A stretch of DNA of 64,000 nt. Origin: Streptomyces chattanoogensis (lineage in GTDB: Bacteria > Actinomycetota > Actinomycetes > Streptomycetales > Streptomycetaceae). The stretch's first letter is position 1; each line of letters begins with the position of its first letter. Below the pieces are notes generated by a model, which saw nothing but the letters and a program-made list of their open reading frames with translations, was not told where the DNA came from and did not search any database. Shown here one piece after another: positions 35,440 through 44,581 of this stretch. The DNA lies in assembly GCF_001294335.1 (NCBI RefSeq), contig NZ_LGKG01000001.1, forward strand, positions 124,001-188,000, given 5' to 3'. Both the position numbers and the translations under genes were made by a program.

Positions 35440-35802
35440 GTGCTGCTACCGCATCAGCCCCTGCAGGATGCCGTTGTCATTCCGCCCCAGCGAGCGACCG
35501 CCGCTCGCGACGAGGCCGGGCCCTGGCATTCGGAGGCGGTGTGCCGCCGGGACGAAGCCGGGCTGTTCTTCGCCCCGTCCAAGGAGCCGACCGCCGCGCG
35601 GCTGGCCAGGGAGGAGGCCGCGAAGCGGGTGTGCGCCCGCTGCCCCGTGATGGTCGAGTGCCGGGAGCATGCGCTGCTCCAGCCCGAGCCGTACGGCGTC
35701 TGGGGCGGCCTGACGGCCGCCGAGCGACGGGTCGTCCTGGCCCGCCGCCGGCGCCGGGAGGCCGACCTCCAGCGCGCGGCCCGGATGCCGGCGGCGGGCT
35801 GA
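35440..35802 (+). CDS. WhiB-like iron-sulfur transcriptional regulator
   Basis: This 120-residue Wbl protein has four cluster cysteines, Cys35, Cys65, Cys68 and Cys74 (AVCRRDE, CARCPVMVEC). The GVWGG turn is at 86-90, followed by a basic DNA-binding tail (RRVVLARRRRREADL). Wbl proteins bind a 4Fe-4S cluster and act with the principal sigma factor. By gene neighbourhood next to glpX it may correspond to the wblI position of S. coelicolor, but I cannot confirm this. AGGAG lies 6 nt before the GTG start. It is convergent with glpX. Confidence 0.93.
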   Translation: MLLPHQPLQDAVVIPPQRATAARDEAGPWHSEAVCRRDEAGLFFAPSKEPTAARLAREEAAKRVCARCPVMVECREHALLQPEPYGVWGGLTAAERRVVLARRRRREADLQRAARMPAAG

Positions 35803-35923
35803 TCCCGCGGCCGGTCCGGCCGGGACGAGCGCCGGCCGGCGCGGCCGGAACGGGCGGCTTCGGCTCGTGAACCCGTGCGCGTACCCGCATCCGTACCCGT
35901 GCACAGTCAGGTACCCGTACGCA

Positions 35924-35967
35924 CTTCGCCCCCTTCGGAGATCTCGGAATCTCCGAAGGGGGCGAAG
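35924..35967. terminator. 19-bp perfect hairpin between whiB-like gene and glpX
   Basis: Arms 35924-35942 and 35949-35967 with loop CTCGGA lie between convergent genes and should stop both transcripts. Several GTACCCG repeats precede it (35881-35918). Confidence 0.88.
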
Positions 35968-36035
35968 CGTTGGAGCACGAACACACCACCGCAACGGACA
36001 ACGGCTCCTGCCCCGGTCCGGCGCGGCGCAGGACG

Positions 36036-37067
36036 CTAGCTGGGGCGCTCGAAGTCCACCGAGCTGTACGCGCGCAGCTTCGACAGGCGGTGCTGGGAGT
36101 CGATCTGGCGGATCGTCCCGGACTTGGAGCGCATGACCAGGGACTGGGTGTAGGCGGTCTCGGCGCGGTAGCGGACGCCGCGCAGCAGTTCGCCGTCGGT
36201 GATGCCGGTGGCGACGAAGAAGACGTTGTCGCCGCGGACCAGGTCGTCGATCTCCAGGACCTTGTCGAGGTCGTGGCCGGCGTCCAGCGCGCGCTGCCGC
36301 TCCTCGTCGTCCTTGGGCCACAGCTTGCCCTGGAAGGCGCCGCCCAGACACTTCAGCGCACAGGCCGCGATGATGCCCTCGGGCGTACCGCCGATGCCCA
36401 GCAGCAGATCGACGCCGGTGCCCTCGCGGGCCGCCATGATCGCGCCGGCGACATCGCCGTCGGCGATGAACTTGATCCGCGCGCCCGCCTCGCGGACCTC
36501 CTTGACCAGGCCCTCGTGGCGGGGCCGGTCCAGGATGACCACGGTGACGTCCTCGACCGCGGACTTCTTCGCCTTGGCGATCCGCCGGATGTTCACGGCC
36601 ACCGGGGCCGTGATGTCGACGAAGTCCGCCGCCTCCGGACCGGTGGCGAGCTTGTCCATGTAGAAGACCGCGGACGGGTCGAACATCGAGCCGCGCTCGG
36701 CGACCGCCATCACCGACACCGCGTTCGCCATGCCCTTGGCGGTCAGCGTCGTACCGTCCACCGGGTCCACGGCCACGTCGCACTCCGGGCCGGTCCCGTC
36801 ACCGACGCGCTCGCCGTTGTAGAGCATCGGGGCGTTGTCCTTCTCGCCCTCCCCGATGACCACGACGCCGTTCATCGAGACGGTGTGGATCAGGGCGCGC
36901 ATGGCCTTGACCGCCGCGCCGTCCGCGCCGTTCTTGTCACCCCGGCCCACCCAGCGGCCCGACGCCATGGCACCGGCCTCGGTGACCCGGACGAGTTCCA
37001 GGGCGAGGTTGCGGTCCGGGGCCTCCGGACTGACCTCGAGTTGGGACGGGAGATGATGCTCGGTCAT
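36036..37067 (-). CDS. glpX: Class II fructose-1,6-bisphosphatase GlpX
   Basis: This 343-residue enzyme hydrolyses fructose 1,6-bisphosphate to fructose 6-phosphate in gluconeogenesis. Metal- and phosphate-binding motifs are present: [31 protein letters not shown] and [22 protein letters not shown]. It is full length. The start at 37067 has AAAGGTG 6 nt upstream; the longer frame to 37130 has no family match. It is divergent from the DUF4245 gene across 194 bp. Confidence 0.97.
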   Translation of the reverse strand: MTEHHLPSQLEVSPEAPDRNLALELVRVTEAGAMASGRWVGRGDKNGADGAAVKAMRALIHTVSMNGVVVIGEGEKDNAPMLYNGERVGDGTGPECDVAVDPVDGTTLTAKGMANAVSVMAVAERGSMFDPSAVFYMDKLATGPEAADFVDITAPVAVNIRRIAKAKKSAVEDVTVVILDRPRHEGLVKEVREAGARIKFIADGDVAGAIMAAREGTGVDLLLGIGGTPEGIIAACALKCLGGAFQGKLWPKDDEERQRALDAGHDLDKVLEIDDLVRGDNVFFVATGITDGELLRGVRYRAETAYTQSLVMRSKSGTIRQIDSQHRLSKLRAYSSVDFERPS

Positions 37068-37261
37068 CGAGCGCACCTTTCTGTACGGCGACGGCCGTGA
37101 AGGATGAGGGTGATACGACCTTATCCGCACGTCGCCAAAATGAGCAGAGGGCCCTTCGCATGAGCGGCGTCAAGGATGGCCGGAACCTTGCGTTTGCGCA
37201 GGTAGCGGCCGTGCCCGGGGGGCCTGTCCGGATTGCTGCGGCCATGGGGGACGATAGGGGC

Positions 37262-37807
37262 GTGGCAGGTATGCGAGGCAGGCAAACGGTGCGGGACATG
37301 GTCCTGTCGCTGGCGGTGATCGGCGTCGTGGTTGCGGCGGTGTATTTCTTCATCCCGCACGACGACAGTCAGAGCGCCCAGCAGAACGCGGTCAAGACGG
37401 TCGACTACCGGGTCGAGGTCACGACCGCCCGGCGGGCCGCGCCGTACGCGGTCGCCGCTCCCGAGGGCCTGCCGAAGACCTGGCGCGCCACCTCCGTCTC
37501 GTACAAGGCGAGCAGCGACGGCAAGGGCGGCGCCTGGCACCTGGGCATGCTCGACCCCGAGCAGCAGTACGCGGCCGTCGAGCAGAGCGACGCGCCCGCG
37601 AAGAAGTTCATCCAGGAGGTCACGCTGGGCGCGGCCAAGGTCGAGGGCAAGCAGGCCGTCGGCAGCAAGAAGTGGGACCGCTACCAGGGCGACACCTACC
37701 GGGCGCTGGTGCGGGAGGAGTCCGGTGTGACCACGGTGGTCACGGGGACCGCGCCGTACGGGAGGCTGGCCGATCTGGCGGCCGCCCTGGTGGCGAAGAA
37801 GGGCTGA
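37262..37807 (+). CDS. DUF4245 membrane-anchored protein
   Basis: This 181-residue protein has a short basic N-terminus (MRGRQTVRDM) and one membrane helix at about 15-36 (MVLSLAVIGVVVAAVYFFIP). A DUF4245-type extracytoplasmic domain follows (TARRAAPYAVAAPEGLPKTWRATSVSY, then WHLGMLDPEQQYAAVEQSD). Members are conserved in actinobacteria next to glpX; the function is unknown. Start choices are the GTG at 37262, the ATG at 37271 or the ATG at 37244. The first is chosen because AGGGG is just upstream and homologues start near it. Confidence 0.82.
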   Translation: MAGMRGRQTVRDMVLSLAVIGVVVAAVYFFIPHDDSQSAQQNAVKTVDYRVEVTTARRAAPYAVAAPEGLPKTWRATSVSYKASSDGKGGAWHLGMLDPEQQYAAVEQSDAPAKKFIQEVTLGAAKVEGKQAVGSKKWDRYQGDTYRALVREESGVTTVVTGTAPYGRLADLAAALVAKKG

Positions 37808-37824
37808 GCGCCCGCGGAACGTAC

Positions 37825-37859
37825 GAGGCCGCCGCACCCGGCAGGGGTGCGGCGGCCTC
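37825..37859. terminator. 15-bp hairpin after the DUF4245 gene
   Basis: Arms 37825-37839 and 37845-37859 are perfectly complementary around a 5-nt loop, followed by TGTGTG. The hairpin lies between convergent DUF4245 and nitroreductase genes. Confidence 0.85.
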
Positions 37860-37945
37860 TGTGTGCCCGGGGCTGTGTTGCTCAGGGCTGTGTGCCTACG
37901 GCTGTGGGCTCACGGCGCCTGCGGCTGTGGGCTCAGCGGCGGGGC

Positions 37946-38539
37946 TCAGACCGTGGCGGCGGCCTCGTCGAAGGCCAGGCGCGGGGAGCGGGGGTAGAAC
38001 GCGTCGGGGCCCGGCTTGCCGACGTTGATGACCAGGAAGGACTTCTGCTTGCCGTCGCCGAAGAACTCCTTGTCGATGCCGGTGAAGTCGAAGCCGGTCA
38101 TCGGGCCGGCGGCCAGGCCGGCGGCGCGGATGCCGACGATGAGGTAGCCGGCCTGGAGGGTGGCGTTCTGCGTCCCGGCGGCCTCGCGGTAGCCGGCCTC
38201 GGAGAAGAAGGCGTCCTTGACGCCGGGCATGGCCGGGAAGAGGTGCGGCAGCTTCTCGTGGAAGTCCAGGTCGACGGAGAGGACCAGGGTCAGCGGCGCG
38301 GACAGCGTCTTGGGGCCGTTGGCGCCCATGGCGTGCTTGACCAGGCGCTGCCGGGCCTCCTCGGAACGGACCAGGGTGAGCCGCAGCGGGGACTGGTTGA
38401 AGGCGGTCGGGGCGTACTTCACCAGGTCGTAGACGGCCTGGATCTGCTCATCGGTGACCGGCTCGTCCGTGAACGTGTTGGCGGTCTGGGCCTCGCGGAA
38501 CAGGAGGTCCTGAGCGGCGGCGTCAAGGGCGAGAGACAT
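37946..38539 (-). CDS. Nitroreductase family protein, malonic semialdehyde reductase type
   Basis: This 197-residue flavin-dependent reductase of the RutE/HadB type has the opening LALDAAAQDLLFREAQTANTF. APTAFNQSPLRLTLV (FMN phosphate contact) and GAALGLAAGPM-like AAGLAAGPMTGFD follow. It reduces 3-oxopropanoate or nitro/quinone substrates with NAD(P)H; the true substrate is unknown. The ATG at 38539 has GAGGTG 5 nt upstream. The promoter TTGAAA-N16-TACAGT is well formed, with a near-consensus Rex operator 17 bp beyond the -35. It may therefore respond to the NADH/NAD+ ratio. Confidence 0.9.
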   Translation of the reverse strand: MSLALDAAAQDLLFREAQTANTFTDEPVTDEQIQAVYDLVKYAPTAFNQSPLRLTLVRSEEARQRLVKHAMGANGPKTLSAPLTLVLSVDLDFHEKLPHLFPAMPGVKDAFFSEAGYREAAGTQNATLQAGYLIVGIRAAGLAAGPMTGFDFTGIDKEFFGDGKQKSFLVINVGKPGPDAFYPRSPRLAFDEAAATV

Positions 38540-38605
38540 AAAGGCACCTCGGTGGGTCGGCGTGAGTCGGCTGGGTCGGGTCAACGTTTCAGGTCAACGG
38601 AATCC

Positions 38606-38633
38606 ACTGTAAAGCGGGTATGTGAACTTTCAA
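38606..38633 (-). promoter_or_regulatory. Promoter of the nitroreductase gene
   Basis: On the minus strand TTGAAA (38628-38633), a 16-nt spacer and TACAGT (38606-38611) lie about 67 nt before the start codon. A TGTGAAC word overlaps the -35 on the plus strand at 38621-38627. Confidence 0.6.
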
Positions 38634-38649
38634 CTAAATGCCGGGTGGT

Positions 38650-38665
38650 TGTGACCGGGTTCACA
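38650..38665. promoter_or_regulatory. Rex-like operator TGTGACCGGGTTCACA
   Basis: It matches 12 of the 13 specified positions of the Streptomyces Rex operator TGTGAACNNNTTCACA; the sixth base is C instead of A. It lies between the end of xseB and the nitroreductase promoter. Rex releases DNA at a high NADH/NAD+ ratio. Confidence 0.6.
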
Positions 38666-38691
38666 TACAGGGGTCCCGCGCGGCGGTCGCG

Positions 38692-38961
38692 CTACGTCTC
38701 GGGCGACTCCTCCGCCAGCGCCGCGTCCAGCCGGGCCCTGGCCCCCTCCAGCCAGTGGCGGCAGACCTTCGCCAGCTCCTCGCCGCGCTCCCACAGCGCC
38801 AGCGACTCCTCGAGCGTCGTGCCGCCCGCCTCCAGGCTGCGGACGACCTCGATCAGCTCGTCCCGCGCCTGCTCGTAGCCGAGCACGGACTCCACCTCGG
38901 GCTCCGCCTCCGCCGCCGCGCCGTCCGTCACGTCCTCTGCCACGTCCTCTGTCTTCGCCAT
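38692..38961 (-). CDS. xseB: Exodeoxyribonuclease VII small subunit
   Basis: This 89-residue protein has an acidic N-terminus (1-28) and the XseB helical hairpin ([59 protein letters not shown] region). With XseA it degrades single-stranded DNA from both ends. The ATG at 38961 has AAGGAA 3-4 nt upstream. It follows xseA by 82 nt, a longer gap than usual because of a tandem repeat. Confidence 0.93.
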   Translation of the reverse strand: MAKTEDVAEDVTDGAAAEAEPEVESVLGYEQARDELIEVVRSLEAGGTTLEESLALWERGEELAKVCRHWLEGARARLDAALAEESPET

Positions 38962-39010
38962 GTCTTCCTTGTCTCCCACCGTATGAGTCGGCCGCCCTGG
39001 TCGGCCGTGA

Positions 39011-39045
39011 ACCGGCCCTCTGAACCGGCCCTCTGAATCGGCCCT
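39011..39045. repeat. 13-bp tandem repeat between xseA and xseB
   Basis: ACCGGCCCTCTGA occurs at 39011-39023 and 39024-39036, and a third degenerate copy, ATCGGCCCTA, follows at 39037-39046. It touches the xseA stop codon region. Confidence 0.85.
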
Positions 39046-40276
39046 ACGAGGTGGCTGTATGAGCCGGGTCGCCCTCCACCCGCACCCGGAATTCGCCCTC
39101 GGCCACCCGGGCCCGCAGCGCGTCGTCCGCGCCCACCTCTTCCGGCGAGCGCACGGCCGTCCCGTCCGCCTTCTGCAGCACCGCATAGCCGCGCTCCAGC
39201 GTCGCCTTGGGGGAGAGCGCGACCACCCGCGCCAGGGTGTGCGTCAGCTCCGAATCGGCCCGGTCCAGCAGATGGCCGAGGGTCCGCCGCCCGCGCTCCA
39301 GCAGCGCGGTGATCTGCTCCTCGCGCTCCTCCACCATGCGGTGCGGCCGCTGTATGCACGGCCGGTGCAGCGCCGCGGCCAGCCCCCGCTCCTCCCGTTC
39401 GACGAAGCCGCTGACCGCGCGATAGGCCCGCTCCCGCAGCTGGCGGACCCGGGTCAGCTCCTCGCCGACGTCGGGGACGACCTTCTTCGCGGCGTCCGTC
39501 GGCGTGGACGCCCGCAGATCGGCGACCAGATCCAGCAGCGGGGTATCCGGCTCATGGCCGATGGCGGAGACGACCGGCGTCCGGGCCGCGCTCACGGCCC
39601 GCACGAGCTGCTCGTCGGAGAACGGCAGCAGATCCTCCACGCTGCCGCCGCCCCGCGCCACGATGATCACGTCCACCTCGGGCAGCGCATCCAGCTCCCG
39701 CACCGCCTCGATCACCTTCGGCACCGCATGCACGCCCTGTACGGGGACGTTGCGCACTTCGAAGCGGACGGCGGGCCAGCGGTGCCGGGCGTTCTCCAGG
39801 ACGTCGCGCTCGGCGGCGCTGGCCCGGCCGCAGACCAGGCCGATCAGCTGCGGCAGGAACGGCAGCGGCTTCTTGCGGTCCGCCGCGAACAGCCCCTCCG
39901 CCGTCAGCGACTTCTTCAACTGCTCGAGCCGGGCGAGGAGTTCACCCACCCCGACGGGCCGGATCTCGGCGGCCCGCAGCGACAGCTGGCCCCGCGGGGC
40001 GTACCACTCCGGCTTGGCGTGCACCACGACCCGGGCGCCCTCGCCGATCACGTCGGCCACCCTGTCGAAGACCTGGCGGTAGCACGTCACGCTCAGCGAG
40101 ATGTCGTGCGACGGGTCGCGCAGCGTCAGGAACACCACCCCCGCACCGGGCCGCCGCGAGAGCTGGGTGATCTGGCCCTCGACCCATACCGCGCCGAGGC
40201 GGTCGATCCACCCGCCGATGAGCCGGGACACCTCGCCGACCGGGATCGGCGTTTCCGCAGACGTTGAGAGAGCCAT
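39044..40276 (-). CDS. xseA: Exodeoxyribonuclease VII large subunit
   Basis: This 410-residue catalytic subunit has an N-terminal OB-fold at about 10-110 ([24 protein letters not shown]). The nuclease core follows ([81 protein letters not shown]) and then coiled coils. It is full length. The ATG at 40276 is preceded by TACTCT with a 7-nt gap and no Shine-Dalgarno, so the message is probably leaderless. It is transcribed with xseB. Confidence 0.95.
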   Translation of the reverse strand: MALSTSAETPIPVGEVSRLIGGWIDRLGAVWVEGQITQLSRRPGAGVVFLTLRDPSHDISLSVTCYRQVFDRVADVIGEGARVVVHAKPEWYAPRGQLSLRAAEIRPVGVGELLARLEQLKKSLTAEGLFAADRKKPLPFLPQLIGLVCGRASAAERDVLENARHRWPAVRFEVRNVPVQGVHAVPKVIEAVRELDALPEVDVIIVARGGGSVEDLLPFSDEQLVRAVSAARTPVVSAIGHEPDTPLLDLVADLRASTPTDAAKKVVPDVGEELTRVRQLRERAYRAVSGFVEREERGLAAALHRPCIQRPHRMVEEREEQITALLERGRRTLGHLLDRADSELTHTLARVVALSPKATLERGYAVLQKADGTAVRSPEEVGADDALRARVAEGEFRVRVEGDPAHTATS

Positions 40277-40283
40277 ACGAGCG

Positions 40284-40289
40284 AGAGTA
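40284..40289 (-). promoter_or_regulatory. Leaderless -10 element of xseA
   Basis: On the minus strand TACTCT lies 7 nt before the ATG. Confidence 0.5.
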
Positions 40290-40359
40290 GCGGCGGCCAC
40301 TGACAGTGACCCCGGCAACGGCCACCCCCGTGCCTGCGCCCCACCGCTCAGGTCCGCGG

Positions 40360-41748
40360 TCAGGTGGCCCGGCGCCGCCGCCCGTACTGCACCGCCAGCA
40401 CCACCAGTCCCACCGCCAGCCAGACCGCGCCCACGGCCTGCGCCGTCGCCGACGCCTCGACGATCACCGCGAGCACCACGGCCAGCCCCAGCAGCGGCAC
40501 CACCACATGCCGCAGCACGCTCGGCACCTCCGCCCGCCCGCGCACCCGGAACCAGCCGATCACCGAGGCGTGCAGCAGCGCGAACGCGGTCAGCGCACCG
40601 ACGTTCACGATCGACGACAGCTGGTCGAGCCCGTCGTCCCGGCGGGCCGCCCACACCGCCGCCACCAGCGTCACCAGGGCCGCCCCCAGCAGCGCCCGGC
40701 GCGGCACCCCGCTGCCCGCGTCCACCTTCGACATCGCCCCCGGCAGCCGCCGGTCCCGCGCCATCGCGAACAGCAGCCGGCCCGCCGCGGCCTGCCCCGC
40801 CAGCGCCGCGAACGCCGCACCGACCGCCTTGCTCACCGCCACCAGGTCGTGCAGCCAGCCGCCGACCGCCGCATCCACCGTCGCGTAGAAGGCCGCGCCC
40901 TGCTCACCCGGCTCCGCCGCCAGCCCGGCCGCCGACATCGGGGCCAGCAGCGCCGCCAGATACGTCTGCACGGCGAAGAGCACACCGGCCACCACCAGGC
41001 AGGTGAGCACCGCCCGAGCCACCCGCCGCGCTCCCCCGGCGGCTTCCTCCGCGAACGAAGCGATCGCATCGAACCCCAGATACGACAGCACCGCCACCGA
41101 CACCGCCGACAGCACCGCGCTGACCGAGAACCCGCCCTCGCCGGTCAGTGGCACCGCCCAGCCGCGCTGCGCCCCCTGTGCGGCCAGTGCCACGACCGCC
41201 GCCACCACGAACACCGCCAGCACCACGATCTCCAGCGCCAGCACCGCGAACCCGACGACGGCCGCGACCCGTACCCCCCACAGGTTCAGCAGCGTCGTGA
41301 CGGCCACCGCGAGCGCCGTCCACACCCACTGGTGCACCGACGGCACCAGCGCATGCATCGCGATCCCGGAGAAGAGATAGGCCACCGCCGGGATCAGCAG
41401 ATAGTCCAGCATCGCCATCCACCCGGCGACGAACCCCGCGCCCTCGCCCAGCCCCACCCGGGCGTAGGTGTAGACCGACCCGGCCCGCGGCGCGACCTGC
41501 ACCATCTGCGCGTAGGAATACGCGGTGAAGGCCATCGCGACCGTGGCGACGAGGTAGACGACGGTGATCGCACCGTGCGACGCGGCCAGCAGCGTGCCGA
41601 AAATGCCGACCGGCGCCATCGGGGCGATGAACAGCAGCCCGTAGACGACCAGGTCCCGGAACGTCAGCGTCCGCCGCAGTTCCCCGGCCGTCCCGACCGT
41701 GCTCCCGCTTGCCTCGTCGCCCGTGGTCACGCCGCCGGTGCCCGGCAT
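40360..41748 (-). CDS. APC family amino-acid permease
   Basis: This 462-residue membrane protein has about 12 hydrophobic segments. The APC opening is [19 protein letters not shown], and further signature blocks are [32 protein letters not shown] and [22 protein letters not shown]. The substrate is not predictable. AAGGAGG lies 4 nt before the ATG. It is divergent from ispH. Confidence 0.92.
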   Translation of the reverse strand: MPGTGGVTTGDEASGSTVGTAGELRRTLTFRDLVVYGLLFIAPMAPVGIFGTLLAASHGAITVVYLVATVAMAFTAYSYAQMVQVAPRAGSVYTYARVGLGEGAGFVAGWMAMLDYLLIPAVAYLFSGIAMHALVPSVHQWVWTALAVAVTTLLNLWGVRVAAVVGFAVLALEIVVLAVFVVAAVVALAAQGAQRGWAVPLTGEGGFSVSAVLSAVSVAVLSYLGFDAIASFAEEAAGGARRVARAVLTCLVVAGVLFAVQTYLAALLAPMSAAGLAAEPGEQGAAFYATVDAAVGGWLHDLVAVSKAVGAAFAALAGQAAAGRLLFAMARDRRLPGAMSKVDAGSGVPRRALLGAALVTLVAAVWAARRDDGLDQLSSIVNVGALTAFALLHASVIGWFRVRGRAEVPSVLRHVVVPLLGLAVVLAVIVEASATAQAVGAVWLAVGLVVLAVQYGRRRRAT

Positions 41749-41829
41749 CCGTCCTCCTTCGTACCCCCTTCCGTACGCCCTTCAACAGTCTGGGCCACCG
41801 GCGCGATCTCAGGGTGCCGGGCTACGCCC

Positions 41830-41835
41830 TACGAT
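41830..41835 (+). promoter_or_regulatory. Leaderless -10 element of ispH
   Basis: TACGAT is followed by 7 nt and the ATG at 41843. An ATG at 41834 overlaps the hexamer and is therefore unlikely to be the start. Confidence 0.6.
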
Positions 41836-41842
41836 GGGCACC

Positions 41843-42835
41843 ATGACTTCCACGCCCGGTCCCTCTTCCCGCCGCAAGGTCCTGCTCGCCGCCCCCCGTG
41901 GCTACTGCGCGGGCGTGGACCGCGCTGTGATCGCCGTCGAGAAGGCCCTCGAGCAGTACGGCGCGCCCGTCTACGTGCGCCACGAGATCGTGCACAACAA
42001 GTACGTCGTCAAGACCCTCGAGAAGAAGGGCGCGATCTTCGTCGAGGAGACGGAAGAGGTGCCCGAGGGCAACATCGTCATCTTCTCCGCGCACGGCGTG
42101 GCCCCCGTCGTCCACGAAGAGGCCGAGCGCGGCAAGCTCGCCACCATCGACGCCACCTGCCCGCTGGTCACCAAGGTCCACAAGGAAGCCATCCGCTACG
42201 CCAAGGAGGACTACGACATCCTCCTGATCGGCCACGAGGGCCATGAGGAAGTCATCGGGACGAGCGGCGAGGCGCCCGACCACATCACCCTCGTCGACGG
42301 CCCCGGGGACGTCGAGAACGTCGAGGTCCGCGACCCGGACAAGGTCGTCTGGCTCTCCCAGACCACCCTCTCCGTCGACGAGACCATGGAAACCGTCGAC
42401 GCCCTCAAGGGCCGCTACCCCAACCTCCTCTCGCCGCCCAGCGACGACATCTGCTACGCCACCCAGAACCGCCAGACCGCGGTCAAGCAGATGGGCGCCG
42501 AGGCCGACCTCGTCATCGTCGTCGGCTCCAAGAACTCCTCGAACTCCGTCCGCCTCGTCGAGGTCGCCCTCGGCGCGGGCGCGCGCGACGCCCACCTGGT
42601 CGACTACGCCGAGGAGATCGACGAGGCCTGGCTGGAGGGCGTGCGCACGGTCGGCGTCACCTCCGGCGCGTCCGTCCCCGAGATCCTCGTCCACGGCGTC
42701 CTGGACTGGCTCGCCCAGCGCGGCTACGAGGACGTCGAGACCATCACGGCCGCCGAGGAGTCCATCGCCTTCTCGCTGCCCAAGGAGCTCCGCCGCGACC
42801 TGCGCGCCGAGGCGCAGGCCGCCGTCGAGGGCTGA
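41843..42835 (+). CDS. ispH: 4-hydroxy-3-methylbut-2-enyl diphosphate reductase
   Basis: This 330-residue Fe-S enzyme catalyses the last step of the MEP pathway, making isopentenyl and dimethylallyl diphosphate. The three cluster cysteines are Cys22 ([12 protein letters not shown]), Cys106 ([11 protein letters not shown]) and Cys204 ([11 protein letters not shown]). The family blocks [16 protein letters not shown] and [17 protein letters not shown] are complete. Its product feeds the prenyltransferase encoded at 4736. The ATG at 41843 fits a leaderless message. Confidence 0.97.
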   Translation: MTSTPGPSSRRKVLLAAPRGYCAGVDRAVIAVEKALEQYGAPVYVRHEIVHNKYVVKTLEKKGAIFVEETEEVPEGNIVIFSAHGVAPVVHEEAERGKLATIDATCPLVTKVHKEAIRYAKEDYDILLIGHEGHEEVIGTSGEAPDHITLVDGPGDVENVEVRDPDKVVWLSQTTLSVDETMETVDALKGRYPNLLSPPSDDICYATQNRQTAVKQMGAEADLVIVVGSKNSSNSVRLVEVALGAGARDAHLVDYAEEIDEAWLEGVRTVGVTSGASVPEILVHGVLDWLAQRGYEDVETITAAEESIAFSLPKELRRDLRAEAQAAVEG

Positions 42836-42876
42836 CGGGACCGCGCATCCCGGGGGCGATCGGCCCGCTGGCCGCC

Positions 42877-42882
42877 TAGCCT
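42877..42882 (+). promoter_or_regulatory. Leaderless -10 element of ppgK
   Basis: TAGCCT is followed by 6 nt and the ATG at 42889. No Shine-Dalgarno is seen. Confidence 0.55.
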
Positions 42883-42888
42883 TTTCCC

Positions 42889-43734
42889 ATGAGGGTCTTC
42901 GGTGTGGACATCGGCGGATCGGGCATCAAGGGTGCCCCGGTGGATCTCGAGCGCGGCGACCTCGCCGAGGAGCGCTACAAGGTGCTGACCCCGCACCCGG
43001 CCACCCCGGAGGCGGTCGCCGACTGCGTCAGGCAGGTCGTGGACCACTTCGGCTGGTCGGGCCCGGTCGGCGCGACCTTCCCCGGGGTGGTGACCGGCGG
43101 TACGACCCGTACCGCCGCCAACGTCGACAAGGGCTGGATCGGCCTCGACGCCGCCGCCCTGCTCACCGGCCGGCTCGGTGCCGGCAGGCCCGTCACGCTG
43201 CTCAACGACGCGGACGCGGCGGGCCTGGCCGAGATGCGCTTCGGCGCCGGACGCGACCGGACGACCGGCACCGTCATCGTCCTCACCCTCGGCACCGGCA
43301 TCGGCAGCGCCGTCTTCACCGGCGGCCGCCTCCTCGCCAACACCGAGCTCGGCCACCTGGAGCTGCACGGCCACGACGCCGAGAAACGGGCCTCGACGAA
43401 GGCCAAGGAGGACGAGGAGCTCAGCTGGCAGCGGTGGGCGCACCGCCTGCAGAAATACCTCGCCCATGTGGAGATGCTGTTCTCGCCCGACCTGTTCGTG
43501 ATCGGCGGCGGGGTGAGCCGCAAGGCGGAGAAATTCCTGCCGCTGATCGAGGGCATCAGGGCCGAGATCGTGCCGGCCCGGCTTCGGAACAACGCGGGGA
43601 TCGTGGGCGCCGCGATGGCCGCCCATGCCGGTCGGGCTGCTGCGCCACCTCGCGCGGACGGTGCCCCTTCCCCCGCCCGACCGGCCCGCCCGGTAGTGGA
43701 CTCACCGGTCGGCTGGCCCGACGCTGCGCGATGA
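42889..43734 (+). CDS. ppgK: Polyphosphate glucokinase (C-terminally extended)
   Basis: This 281-residue ROK-fold kinase phosphorylates glucose with polyphosphate or ATP. Motifs are FGVDIGGSGIKGAPVDL, LNDADAAGLAEM, LTLGTGIGSAVF, NTELGHLELHGHDAE and the DELSWQRWAHRLQKYL block typical of PPGK. Homologues I recall are about 245-250 residues and end near IVGAAMAA. Here about 35 Pro/Arg/Ala-rich residues follow and overlap, in antisense, the 3' end of the DUF6542 gene by 179 nt. The native stop seems lost. Confidence 0.94.
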   Translation: MRVFGVDIGGSGIKGAPVDLERGDLAEERYKVLTPHPATPEAVADCVRQVVDHFGWSGPVGATFPGVVTGGTTRTAANVDKGWIGLDAAALLTGRLGAGRPVTLLNDADAAGLAEMRFGAGRDRTTGTVIVLTLGTGIGSAVFTGGRLLANTELGHLELHGHDAEKRASTKAKEDEELSWQRWAHRLQKYLAHVEMLFSPDLFVIGGGVSRKAEKFLPLIEGIRAEIVPARLRNNAGIVGAAMAAHAGRAAAPPRADGAPSPARPARPVVDSPVGWPDAAR

Positions 43735-44332
43735 GCATCGCCTTGCGGAACAGCGCCACGAGCGCGCAGATCAGGGTGCCGGCGTAGAGCCAGGGCGCAT
43801 TGAGCGCGAGGACCGTGAAGACCCCCATCACCATCCCGCCGAAGCCGTCCGGGCCGCGCTGGATCGGCAGCGCCCCCAGCGCGAACGCGATCGGCAGCGC
43901 GACCGGCGCGGCGATCAGGTCGTACGGCCGTACCCACAGCGACGCGCACAGGCTGACCAGCACGAAGAACACGCCGTACGGGGTCTGGGCGGCGCCCAGG
44001 AGCAGCTGGTCGAGGAAGGCGAAGGTGAGCAGCGCGAGGGTGGCCAGCAGCCAGCAGCCCAGGCCGGTGAGCTTGGGGCGCGGCATCCGGCGCAGCAGCC
44101 TCGCGACCGGGGCGGGGGGCGGTGGGCGCCGGGGCCGGGCGCGGTACACGGTCGCGGTCTCGCCGCCGGGCGGGCCGCCCGGACCGGCCGGCCCGCCCGA
44201 CGTCGGTCCGGTCGGTCCGCTCGGCCCGGCGGCTTCCGCGGGGCGGGGCAGCCGGGCATCGGGATCCACGGCGGGGGCCCGGCCGCTCCGTGGCGGACTG
44301 TGCTGGCGCCTGCGCGCTTCGTGTTGCTCCAC
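43556..44332 (-). CDS. DUF6542-type membrane protein
   Basis: This 258-residue protein has a Pro/Gly-rich N-terminal 85 residues. Four hydrophobic segments follow (LTGLGCWLLATLALLTFAFLD, YGVFFVLVSLCASLWV, YDLIAAPVALPIAFALGAL, APWLYAGTLICALVALF). A basic tail antisense to ppgK ends it. The arrangement fits the actinobacterial DUF6542 family often located beside ppgK. The function is unknown. The GTG at 44332 is preceded by TACCGT with a 6-nt gap, so it is probably leaderless. The last about 50 residues are likely read-through of a lost stop. Confidence 0.78.
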   Translation of the reverse strand: MEQHEARRRQHSPPRSGRAPAVDPDARLPRPAEAAGPSGPTGPTSGGPAGPGGPPGGETATVYRARPRRPPPPAPVARLLRRMPRPKLTGLGCWLLATLALLTFAFLDQLLLGAAQTPYGVFFVLVSLCASLWVRPYDLIAAPVALPIAFALGALPIQRGPDGFGGMVMGVFTVLALNAPWLYAGTLICALVALFRKAMLIAQRRASRPVSPLPGGPVGRGKGHRPREVAQQPDRHGRPSRRPRSPRCSEAGPARSRP

Positions 44333-44338
44333 TCGCCA

Positions 44339-44344
44339 ACGGTA
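44339..44344 (-). promoter_or_regulatory. Leaderless -10 element of the DUF6542 gene
   Basis: On the minus strand TACCGT lies 6 nt before the GTG. Confidence 0.5.
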
Positions 44345-44476
44345 GGCCGCTAAGTGGGATTAATAGGTTGCAGGACACGCGCTTTCGGTGAGCTTGGCGG
44401 TCCGTTCGGACGGGGGAGGGGCGCGGCGGGCGGCGGGAGCTCCCGGTGGCGGCCACCGGCCCGCGCCCCCGCCCCG

Positions 44477-44482
44477 TAAACT
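44477..44482 (+). promoter_or_regulatory. Probable -10 element of ychF
   Basis: TAAACT lies 99 nt upstream of the ychF start in otherwise very GC-rich DNA. It is the best TANNNT match in the 249-bp divergent region. Confidence 0.4.
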
Positions 44483-44581
44483 GGTGGATCGGCCCTCCAG
44501 GGATCCGTGTCCGCGCTCCGGATCCGGCCCCGGAACGGCCGCCCACCCCACCACCTCCCCTTCGGAAGTCGAGTCGCCACC

